Positions 1-11,300 of a stretch of DNA of 64,000 nt are shown piece after piece. The stretch is from contig JAPDOI010000121.1 of the NCBI GenBank assembly GCA_029168955.1, forward strand, positions 992,001 to 1,056,000, written 5' to 3'. The stretch comes from Aplectana chamaeleonis. Taxonomy: Eukaryota; Nematoda; Chromadorea; Rhabditida; Cosmocercidae. The notes below the pieces were generated by a model, which saw nothing but the letters and a program-made list of their open reading frames with translations, did not search any database and was not told the origin of the DNA. Every line of letters starts with the position of its first letter. The first letter of the stretch is position 1. The position numbers were made by a program, and so were the translations under genes.

Positions 1-272
1 ACGGCGGATGAGTTGCGCGCGCATTGGCCTGACGTAGACGGCGTGCGCAAATGCGCCCCAATACTAAAACTCAGCCGCGCTCGCGCCCCAATGCTAATGT
101 AGAAGTGGACCAAACTGTCCCTCGGAAAACTCGACCGCGAGCGGAAGGGCTAGCGCGAGCGGACTTTGGAGTCGTATGGAGCTCTTTCGGGCTCGTTTTC
201 GTTCGTTCTTTCGACCCCAGTGCTCTAATGAGACCCTGAACTTTTGATTTCCGGCCAAAAACCGAGGGCGAA

Positions 273-296
273 ATTAATCGTGGACACTGCCTTTAA
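273..296. repeat. Right end of a TTAA-flanked MITE (family A)
   Basis: The inverted terminal motif ATCGTGAACACTGCCT (here with GTGGACACTG) is followed by TTAA. The matching left end would lie before the window start. The motif recurs about twenty times in the window, in pairs facing each other 430-580 bp apart. Confidence 0.6.
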
Positions 297-1175
297 GTTG
301 CCTTTTGGTGTCTACACAGGGGTTCAGTTCAACCACTTTAATTGATTGGAAATCTACATGCTCGCCCAAGAAAATTTTTATTCTCAGTTTTTTGTTATGA
401 ATCGATAGAGGTTGCAAAGAAATTTAGGTTGTTCCCCTTAGAATTTTCGGAAAGGCTTCCGTATGAAAATTATGAGCCTCCGAAGAGCAATTTTCAACGA
501 CTCTTTCATGTACATATTAACCGGAAACGATATTTCCTGACATTGCAAAACCGATGTATAGCCTAGCTCCCTCATTTTTAGCCGGTCGAAGTAAGGCTTG
601 TAGAGCTTATCATGTCAAAATCTCCTTATCATTGCTATATGTATTTCGCCATGAGCGACCGCTCCACTACTTGCCCGGACTCATCCGATCAAGCTAGAAT
701 TCAGGTTACCAGCTAGGCGGAATCGATTAGAATTCATAGATTGGTGATGTGTCCGCCTGTCGAATTTTATATTTTGGTTCTTCGGATTATTCCTGAAATT
801 TATAAACTATGCTCAAAAGATGCGCCGCTGTCGTTTTAGTCTGACTTAAACAGTAAAAAAAAACATTTGGCCCGACCAGTCTAATTTTTTATCGAGAAAG
901 ACGTAGTATAAGAAACCGTTGTGCAACGGGAAGATCATACATTTGTTTTTGCACGAAATGATTCTTAAATCAAATGAAAGACGATTGCAAGCTTGCTGCA
1001 GACGTCTGTGTACAGCGAAGGATCGACTGCGAATCGCATCACAACCGCAAATTTAAGACCGAAAAAAATTAATCTTTTTCGTGTTTTTCGATATGGATTT
1101 TTTTCGCCAACGAAAAACGAAAAAACCGAAAAGTCAAAAACGCACACTCCTGCTCCGAAGCAGTTGTAGGTTCTC
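297..1175. other. Spacer without recognisable gene
   Basis: I see only short AT-rich open frames here, with no motif, splice pattern or resemblance to a known family. It lies downstream of the eEFSec 3' end on that gene's strand. Confidence 0.5.
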
Positions 1176-1631
1176 TTAAAGGCAGTGTCCACGAAAAATC
1201 CCTTTCTCGAGGTTTCAGCGTGAAACACTAAGTTGGGAGATGCTGGAGAGGTTAGGGTCGAAGAAAGCAGCGAAAACGGGCCAGCGATAGATGAAAACGG
1301 CTTTGAAAGCTACCCCGTTGCGCCTACCTATCCCGGTCCGCCCCCAATTAAGAAGAGCTTGTGGCGCCGCACAAATTTCGATGGCAAATTGCCAAGCAAC
1401 TCTGCCACGCCCAGCCAGATCGATTCGTGCAGATTTTGCGAGCAGCGCGCGCTTGCGGAAATCAGCAGGGCTCATGATTCTCGTCCACGCCCTGAAGGTT
1501 AGAAACCGTTATTTTAGCTATTTCTGAACGTTTTTCTTTGCTGTTCCTTCACTATTAGTTACCTCACGACCAAACAATCCCATTTTTGGGTCGAACTCGA
1601 GTGCGATATTCATCGTGAACACTGCCTTTAA
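1176..1631. mobile_element. Family A MITE, complete, 456 bp
   Basis: The left end reads TTAA then AGGCAGTGTCCACGA. The right end reads ATCGTGAACACTGCCT then TTAA. No transposase is encoded inside. The right TTAA is shared with the next element, so two elements stand end to end. Confidence 0.75.
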
Positions 1632-2057
1632 AAGCAGGGTTCTCGATAAAAACTGTTGTTATTCTATCCTCATGAGAAGGTAGATCTGGCCTTCGTAAAA
1701 ATGAAAACAAGTAAAAAATTGAATAAAAAACGCTCAGGAACAATTTATTGCTTGGTGTCCTCACGCCCCAAAATTATTTAGATTTCTATAAATGCTGCTT
1801 CTAAAGTAACTTCTAAGCTCTTCTAGAGACTACTGAATACTTTAAGAGCAAAGTAAAAAACGGATAAACAAGCATTCATGGAAACCTCTTAAATGGGGGG
1901 GGGGAGTGCGGACACCAGTAATTAGCCGTCCTGGCTTGTTTTTGTACGTTTTTTGGAAATTTTCACTTTTTTCCCTTATTTTCACTTTGGCAATTACCAA
2001 AGCTACACTTTCCTGAAGAGAGCTCAAAATAGTTTCTATCGCGAACCCTGCCTTTAA
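1628..2057. mobile_element. Family A MITE variant, 430 bp, abutting the previous copy
   Basis: The left terminus AAGCAGGGTTCTCGATA and the right terminus TATCGCGAACCCTGCCT are diverged versions of the family A terminal repeat and face each other. TTAA flanks both sides. The two copies share one TTAA, as expected if one element inserted at the target site of the other. Confidence 0.65.
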
Positions 2058-2324
2058 TCAGCGCATACAAAAAGGCAATGGTGCAAGAACTTCAACCAGA
2101 GACCCTGGAACAAATAATGGAAGCGGAATGGCGCTAAAAACAATCATAGATAGGTACCTGCCACCGGAAGGCAAGTTCAAATCATAAATTTCAAAGGAGT
2201 ACAAATTGCATAACAAGTCTTCGAAATGACCTAAACAACGTCTTTCATAAAATAGAGCACAATGTACCGGCACCTATTCATTGAAAAAGATATACCACCT
2301 AAGTAGTAAAAGGGCGTATTATGT

Positions 2325-5300
2325 TCATGAACTGACACCCACCTCAGGTATATAACCATGAACAATCTTTTCCCCGAGATATTTCTTCAAATATATTTTG
2401 ACTTCAACAACTTCACCATTTGTGACTTTGTCCACGGTGCTGTCTGATAGGCCTGTTGTCATCTCAATACGGGCCTTCCCACCCTTACCGAAGGAGCTCA
2501 CAACTCGCCCAATCTCACCAGTGCTCAATACGACCGGCACACCCTCGAAAATACTGATTTTGGTCTCCTTCTTGAATAACGAGTTGCACACTATACTTCT
2601 TGGGTTCTCGACTCTCTCGACCCTACCAACTCGTTGTCGTCGGATGAAACGGCGAACTCTCGGTTCCTTGAGGAATTCCTGGAGATGGCCATGGAACAAA
2701 AACCGGCATCCCCGACCCTGATGATCCAATTTCGATGCAATGAAAAATACTTTAGGACGAGTGTATATTGGTCTATCAAATGTCATCCAGCAGATACACG
2801 GCGCTTCAAGAGTAGTCAGCTGCTCGAAATCGCTTCCATCTGGCCGCAAAAATTGGCATTCGGCCATAATTGTATCGAAACCCGTCGAGATGTGCACCTT
2901 CATGCCAGACGAGACGGTGCCACGATAGAATGTCACGGCATTCACAGATGTAAGGCATGACTTCACCTCAGTCAGAGTTCCTGGCGAACAAACTAAAAAC
3001 AGCAATTTCAGGCTATTTAACTCGAAGGTACATGATAAATTACGCACCATAAGCACAATAAACTGCCCTATTTAAGTTTTAAACGACCTTTTATTATGCG
3101 CCTCCCGCTTGAAAGATGTTTTTCATGTGCACAAAAATGATTTCAAAGTCGGGAACACACTTCCCCTCTGCGCGATTGGTCGCTTGCACCACCTGAGCCG
3201 AGAACGCCGCGTGATACGAAAACGTGGCAGCTGCTTGGTGCTCCTACGTCGCAGAGGTGCGACACTTATCGCCGATCGCGCTTGCCTTTATCCCCATTAT
3301 GGAACAAGGAAACGTTGCATAGAGACACAGCGATGCAACGGTAACGTCAAAATCGCTTGAATAAACATTTTCAATCCGCTCGACTGGATAGCCGCAACAA
3401 GAAGCACGATGATTTTTCTGGGCAGTACTGTGGCTGGTATCATATCTGCATCACAAATTTGATGTGCACGCCAACGCGATTATGACTTGGCCAGCGCGTC
3501 GCCTTTTTGCTATGCAAGATCAGCGACGATACGTCACTTCACAATGACGCGAAACGACCAGCAGGCTGACGACAAGTGCGACACGCAAGGCGTCGTTTAT
3601 AGTTCTGCAGCTGAGCGTCGCGACGAAGTGCTATCCAAACATCGATCGTGCCGCGCCGCCTGAGCAATATTATACGAATGCCCTCTGCCGAGCCGCGGTG
3701 GTAGTACAAACGACGCATAAGCGACGGCGTCTCGTTCAGCAATCGCCCCGCTTTTTTTCCGCGCGACGTTCTACGCTTGCGCTTACTCATCGCGCGTGGG
3801 GTTTTCTGCTCAAATGGTACAAGCAACTAATCACGACAACGGGAAGTACAATCTCGATAGCACCAGATCTAATGTAGTTAGCGATTTGTTTTTTACCCTT
3901 ACAAAAGAATTGGAATTGTGGTGCAAAAAAAGCAATTGTATTGTATTATTGATACATATCTCAGCCAAGCTTCGAACGAGGATGATAATGTAAAAGTACG
4001 CACTCAGAGACCGTGAAATTGAGTCAGCATTGAGCTGTTGAACCAGAACTGCAGCACGCTCTCCAGTTGGCACCTGCAATGAACCGACTGCTCACACATA
4101 TGATTGAACACACAGTCGATGAAAGCTAGTAGTGTCGGATGCACAACCGAACCAAAATGAACCAGCGGTCGATCACGCAAACCATACAGCCCCAACACAA
4201 GTTTTCTGGTACAACTCCACGCACTTTCCTGACAAGGTAAGTGCCCCTGGACGATCTAGGCGTTTGCTATGAGATTTATACCCACTCTGTAATGAAGTTT
4301 CTGAATATAAGTTTGCAGCTCCGCAGCAACTCCCCAACCGAGTTATGGCGAGCTTTTCTCAGTGGGATCAGGTCATTTACAAGGATCATGAGTTTTTAGG
4401 TGGTTCAGAAAAATATTATCTCAAGTTCTCGAAATCGGCTCAAAACGTTTCTAACTTTGACAGGTCTGGTTTGCAGCCTTCCACCGACGGCAGACATTCC
4501 GTCGCTAAATGCGACTTTTGAAGATTTCCAAAACGCTACGACAGATCTATCTCGAATGTTCTCTATAGAGATCGTTTGGGGGTGCTCATCACGAATCTAA
4601 GGCCCTTTCACCGATATGCGGTAGATTACGGTAGCTTACAGTGGGTATACGATAGTTTTGTAAAAGTGTCAGATCTAGCCGAAAACTTTTCAGTGGGGGG
4701 TTCAAAACATGTTTTCTTATCACTCTAAAAATTGCCTGATGGAACCACTACCTACTCGCCCAACAGACAAAACCTGCCGTAACTCGAAGACAGACAGAGA
4801 GTGACAGATCAGCGTACACAACCTAATAGTATGTCTAAACAGCACCTTGGAAACTTATTATTCCCACAAAACAAAAAGAGTGCGATAGACTCAGAGATAC
4901 ACATACGAGTATCCTACAAGTACAAGAGGCGAAAAACAGTAGAAATCGTCTTGCGATTTTAGAAACCATACAGATGTTAACATTCTTTCAGAGCTTTTTC
5001 AAATCTAATGAGAATGTAACGAATTAAACGACCACAGAAACCAGGCGTGCACTCAGTTTTGAAAAGCTGATGGCGTCTCGAAATTTATGACTAGCAAAAA
5101 CATTTAGCTTTTGTGAGTTTATACATACTCAGGCACTCGTGGATGTCGACCCCAACGCACTCGTGGATGTCGACCCCAGTGCGAAAACACTGCTTTTTGG
5201 AGAGCGCGGATGAAAAACGCCTATTTGGGTGGAGCGCAAGCTACTTTCCATGACTATTTAGTGAACCGCCACCCACAACAATTTTTCGCCCTCTGAATCT

Positions 5301-8300
5301 GTTGTGGATGCCGAACGCCGAGAATTTCGAAAACTCAGGCACTCGTGCATGTTGACCCCAGTGCAAAAACACAGCTTTTTGTAGAGAGCCGGGCAAAAAG
5401 TTTGTTTTATTCTTGACGTCAATATGTTTAGACGAAGGTATAACAATGATGTCAGCATTAAAGGCTTCATATCTCACCGTGTGCTTCAGTCGGCTCTTCG
5501 GAGCCTGACCTAGAAGGTGGCCTGGAGTCACTTACCAGAAGATCCACCAGATGATGGAGGATAATTTCTGTCGCCTAGGGGACCTATCCACGGCTTGGGG
5601 GGAGGGGTGGATCCCAACCTTGGGCCTATCTCCTCCCCACGGTCCACAATGGAGGGCGCCCCCCCCCGTGGAATGTGGCGGCGGGATCACCCCTTCTATG
5701 AGCACTTTTAATACGGGTCGACCGCGAGCAGACGGCTTGTCATCCTCAAGTGTCGTCGGGCGTCACAATCACATAGCCCGCGTTCGACATCTGATCAGGT
5801 CGACCGCCAGCGAATTGCGCGTCGAGCGCTGGCCGTACGATTGTGACGCCCAACGACACTTGCGGTCGACCAGCATGTGGCTCGCGGTCGACATCCACCA
5901 GTGACTGAGTATGAGATTAGCGACTTCACAGTAAAAATTGATACGAACCTCTTCAACTGCCTTTTTCCACGATTCAAGCCCTTTGACCTTCCTCCGCTCC
6001 TTCAACGAGGGGATTTCGATTTCTTGGTCAACACTAAATCACACTTCTCACGAATCACATATAGTATAAAACAAATGCCACAAATAATCATAATAACAAA
6101 CATCACGAAATCTTGCTTCTAGGAACCCGAATATGTTCTATAAAGAACGAAAAATTCCGATTCCTGGCTCAAAAGGTATAGTAGAAACCCTACCGAATAC
6201 ATCCCTCGATAACTGTGCCAGTCATTACAGTTCCTTTACCAGTGACAGGAAAACAGTGATCAACAGCAACAATGAGCCTGCAAATTGAATTATTTCCGAA
6301 ACGCGTCGCATAGGGAGAACTCACTAGCGGGCTAACGTCTGGCATCTGACAGCAGCAATGACTATCAAAAATAGGTACCACAATCAGTTACTGCTGCTGA
6401 CATGAGTACTAGTATTTGGTTTCAGCACAAATCAGAGATGAACACAAGTTCTTCCAAATCTTCGGTAGACAGCAAACAAAGCGATAATTTCAATTTCAGC
6501 AGTCGGTAATTGGAGGGCAAAAACCATAGAAATGGGGAAAACTGTTTCTCCGCATTTTGAGGCGTCTTACACAAGGCCAATGGAGTCGGTGTGGAAGAAT
6601 AGTCTACTCCGCTCTTCGGTACTCTACGTGGGTAACACCAACGCTACGGATCATCTGCAGAACGATGGCGCACGCAGCACGTCGTAATTGACAGCCCCTT
6701 CCACCTGTCTCCGCAAATCCTACTATATATTCTGTAAAAAACGGACGCTACCACGAGAAAGTGGTTTGGCTGGTAAGAAATGCAACCCGATAAGAACACG
6801 AACAGTATAGAAGTTAAAACGACGAAACTACAAGAAATGTACAACAATTTTCAGGTTTGATGCTCTCTATTTCTAACAAAGAACCGAACCGCTTGTCGCA
6901 CTTAGCTTACAAACTTTTTGAGTTCTTCAGAGATAGTAGCCAGGGTACGAGAAATTTATTTGCATCTGGTCTTCCTTAGTTGGAAAGCACATATTGATAG
7001 CAGATTAGATTCCCCAGGGATTATGATTTTTGTCAGAAATAGATAACATCTAACCTCAAAATAAATGTACGTTTTCTGTAGTTTCGAAGTGGCAACTTCT
7101 ACATTGTTCTTTTTTTTATTGGGTAACATTTCTTACCAACACACCACTTGTTTCTTCTTCATGTCAGCCATTGTGGTTGTTCACATCGAGGGAGCGGAAA
7201 TGGGGCACGGGGCGGTTCTGGGACTCCAAAACGCTCGTTTGCAGCCGCTATTGTGCCACTGTTGGCTCGTTTTCTACCGTTGTTCCGGGACTTGGAGCCT
7301 AGGATTCTTCTCGCCTATCATTTCAGTGTGGAAAGTCAACGAGGATGATCATCGTGAACGCTGCCTTTGAGACTTGTTTACTCTTCTCAAAACGTTGCAA
7401 CTTAGTTGACTGTGTTGCGGTTTCGAGGTATTGTTCTTCTAAAACGAGAGGGTGTTGGGAGCTCAAGCTGTGATAATGTTGCTTCAGCGCTACTAGCTAC
7501 AATACAAGGAGAAAAGAGAAAAAGCAATCACCCGTGGAACGCTAATCAAGCTGGCTTGTCCCACCGGTGGGACACGGTATACGGTGACCCCTTGGGTTTT
7601 TGCATTACTGCCCCCACAACCTTTAATGGCTCCTGACTTTGTCTAGTGACGCCTTTTCGATTATTCTCTAATTTGAACCATGGCCTTGTGGTCGGCAGTT
7701 AAATCGTTGCGCTAAGACTTGATTTGTTTTTGTATACATTTTCATGGCTCTAACTCGCTACTTTGTGGCTTATGAGCACGTCGGCTACGGCGTATAATAA
7801 ATAATAAAAAAATAATAATATTGCACACAGTCGTGAATGGGTTAAATAGCCGATCTCAGCGAATGAGCAAGAATTGAAAGCGATGTCCCCGAAAAGTTAG
7901 TTTGTGACATTTAAACAACGCTATCGTCGTTGTTCAGCGCCAAGCCGATTCCGTTGACTATTAGCTTGATGTTTCTGTAGATTCTCATCGTAAACGAACT
8001 GGTACAGGGTTGTAGGATTAACATTCTTACGGGAACGTCAGCTATGTCGTAGATTTAGACCGGTTGATTTTTACACATTTTTACACGATTTGTAAAACTG
8101 GATCTATCGTAGTGACATATTGCTCCCAGGGGTTTCAGAGGTTGCTGCGTCGATTGGCATTTTTGATCTAAACTCATGCACGATTCACAACAGAGAAATT
8201 TCGGGCATTTCGTATACTCAACACACGCACTGTATGAGCAAAGCAGATGTGTTTTTTTTTTCTGAAGAAGTTCTAATCCAAGTTCTCTACAAACTTTAGT

Positions 8301-11300
8301 GCCGGGATATTTCAACTCGGAATTAGCGCTGAATGGATTCAACTTCAAAAATCCTTCGTCCAATTCTGACTTTAACTGTTTTTCAACAGATAGTCATCCA
8401 GTTGACTTTTTTCGCGCCTTTAGCGTCCTTTTTCTGATCATCCTACAAATCTAATTCTTTCCCGCTCCAAAAATGATTTAAGATCTTGGTGAGCATAGCT
8501 ATCCAACGATGTAGTGATTGCCAGGCTTAGGATGATACAAGAATGCTAGGTGCAATTTTAGTGTGGCACACAGTATAGAAAAACAGTAGGCGGCTGCACA
8601 CCGCTTTGTGTGCTATAGGGTGTTCCAGAATTATGGGCGACCTGCGTCACTTCACCTCCAACGGGGATTCCGGCAACCAATTCCCTGTATTTTCAAATTA
8701 TTATGTACTTTCATATGTTAACTCCGCGATTTCTCTCACTGGACAGCGGTAATTTCCATTCGTGGGACCATTTGCCAACACCATCAAGAGCCTTTTGCAA
8801 GCACCATGAATCCTCCGCGGACAAAATAGGCTTGCACAATTTGAAATCATCAGCGAATGCCGAACAGCCAACATTATACGAAGAAATAATCCCAGGGACT
8901 TCATAGGTATAAATATTAAAAAGAATCGGCGAAAGCACTCCTCCCTGAGGTACACCGCTCAGGACTGAAGCAGGGGAGGAGAACGCAGAGTTAAGCCGAA
9001 CTCTGAAGGTTCTACCAGTGAAAAAGGCACGAATCCAGGCCACTATCCGCGGGTGAATGCCCACTATTTCTAGTTTAGTTAACAATTTACGGTGGGAAAC
9101 TCTGTCAAATGTTTTGGAGAAGTCAAGATAAATAGCATCCACACCAACATCATTGTCGAGCGCCCGAGTCCAGTCGTCTAGCGACTGCAGCATCCTCGAA
9201 AAAGTTGATTTATTCTTCTGGAACCCGTATTGGTGCTCCGAGATGATGGAATGCTCTTCCGAATGAGACACAATCATTTTCTTTAATAATTTTTTGAAAA
9301 GCCTGACAAAAATAGAAGTGATACTGATGGGTCGGTAATTATTCGGATCAGAAAACGGTTTCTTCTTAGGGATGGGAGTGACAAAAGAAGTACGCCATCT
9401 ACTCGGAACATCACCTTTCATGAAGCTCAAGTTAAAAATGTATGCAAGCGGGTTAGACTGCAACTACCTTTGTAATGAAGGGAATATGATCCGGCGTGTC
9501 CGAAAAAGAATTCGGCCTTTTGTTAGTAGTTCTAGCGACCCACCCGTATAAACCCAAACAGAGTCCGGCATAACAGGGAACAGCGGAATACTAGCTCGGT
9601 TATCCAAATCGGTGTCCTCCGTGGAAGCTCTCATAAATACACTAGCCAGAAGTTGCGCCTTTTGGGCATCATCCCCTACGCTGGAACCATATCTCCTCTC
9701 AAGACAGCCAACATCAGCCCTACTTTTCAGTTTAGAGTTAAGAAACCTGTAAAAAGAGTTCTTATTTTTGGATGCAATTACCTTCTTTTCCACCGCGCTA
9801 TTATACTTCTTCAAACGTTTGTCGAAAATTGCTGTGATTCTTTTGTATTCGCACCAATCCTCAACACAATTGCTACTACTAGCTACGTTCCAAGCTCGAG
9901 TTTTCCTGAGAGAAAGATTTTCCAAGTGCCTTGGGAGACACCCTTTCTTAGAAGAGACTAAACAGATAGGCACGAACAAATCAATGGTGTGGTGCAGAAT
10001 GGAAAGAAAGAGTTCATACTTAGCCTCCACAGTATCTATAGTATTCAGAGAGCCATACCAGTCAACATTTTCTAGGTACTCATTAATACTCCAAAAGTCC
10101 GCCATACTATAGACCCTTTTGAGGATCTTGTCATTTGACGCCTCGACGTGCGCCTTCAGACTAAATGTGATCGAAGCATGGTTATTCGTACCCAATGGAG
10201 CAACAACATCTACACTATTAACACAACCGTCCTCGTTGGACAGCAGAAGATCCAAAACATTACTACCTCGGGCTACCATGACGTTACTTTGATAGGATTG
10301 TGCGTAGCACACATATCCAGAAATTGTTAACCATACAAGGAACCAGTTGTGGGGGTAAGTAGCGACCAAGCAATATCCGGCAAGTTGAAATCGCCCGTCA
10401 TAATGCAAGCCTGACTACATGAGATCAAGTCACCTAATGCTTTTAGAAAATAATCGAAAACCTCGGCAGAACATAAAGGCACCCTGTAATCTACAATTAT
10501 CCTCAGTGTCCTATTCCCCAGCATAAGGCCCAAACAAAGGAGCTCGAAATGTTCAGGATAACACTCCTCATACACCAATTTAGAGCAAAGAGACATTTGA
10601 GGATTATATTATTGATTATATTATTTGAGGATTATTAAGAGACGTTTGAATGACAAGTTTAAGCACTTACGAGAAGTCAACATCTCCCGAAACCAGTCAT
10701 TCATTAAATAGAAGTCGGTACCACCTAAGCGGTGTACAGTCATAGCAACCAATTTGGTGGATACCGATATGGAAGCTACGTTGAACTTAGGCCCTTCGTT
10801 TGCAGTGACACCACCGCTCGACCAAAGAATTCTGGACTCTGTTTACGTTGGATTCAATAAGTTTGCCTATCATTTGAGATTACGAGAGAATAATGGACCG
10901 TCGGTAATGGACAGAGTATCAACCATACTCTCAACTTCGCCTTTCTCGAAAAGCAACATCCGTACTCCAAAGCCTGTTCCAGTACTTGAGCCGATTTTAA
11001 CAGCAACGCTCGTAAGACTCAAAGAAGTATATATGGCTGCTCGTTCGGTCACATTTGGAGAAAATCTTACAAACTGCGAGCGGAGTGGCTTTCGGAAACT
11101 CATGGCTAAAAGACAGGAGTTGCGTTACAGTATCGGGGACAAGAGTGGGGATTTTGTGGTAATGAGCAAAACATTGGACAAGGCCGTCACCCACCGTAGT
11201 CTACAAGACACCAGCATCTACGTTGATTCTTCACACAATGAATTCGACAGGGTTTCTAAAGAACTGGAGACAAGAATAAAAACTGTGATGTGCAAAAAGT

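Larger units (their letters stand above)
2325..6277 (-). other. selb-1: eEFSec exons 6-9 cluster (domains II-IV)
   Basis: Exon 6 (6277-6194) carries the VDHCF and GTVMTGT segment. Exon 7 (6033-5949) carries EIEIPSLKERRKVK. Exon 8 (4073-4004) carries TGERAAVLVQQLNAD. Exon 9 (2992-2325) is a single 668 bp exon encoding the end of domain III and all of domain IV, up to the stop. Phases are 2, 2, 0 and 1 on entry and agree with the preceding exons. Introns: 6193-6034, 5948-4074, 4003-2993. I see no clear AATAAA downstream; a weak AATGAA lies near 2276. Confidence 0.92.

Noticed and set aside
5551..5904. 117-codon plus-strand frame as a gene
   Set aside because: It lies within the SalI-rich palindromic block of eEFSec intron 7, its composition reflects the repeat, and both strands are equally open.
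5769..6005. Minus-strand 78-codon frame as a separate gene
   Set aside because: Its N-terminal half is eEFSec exon 7 (6033-5949). The rest is read-through past a good donor into the intron.
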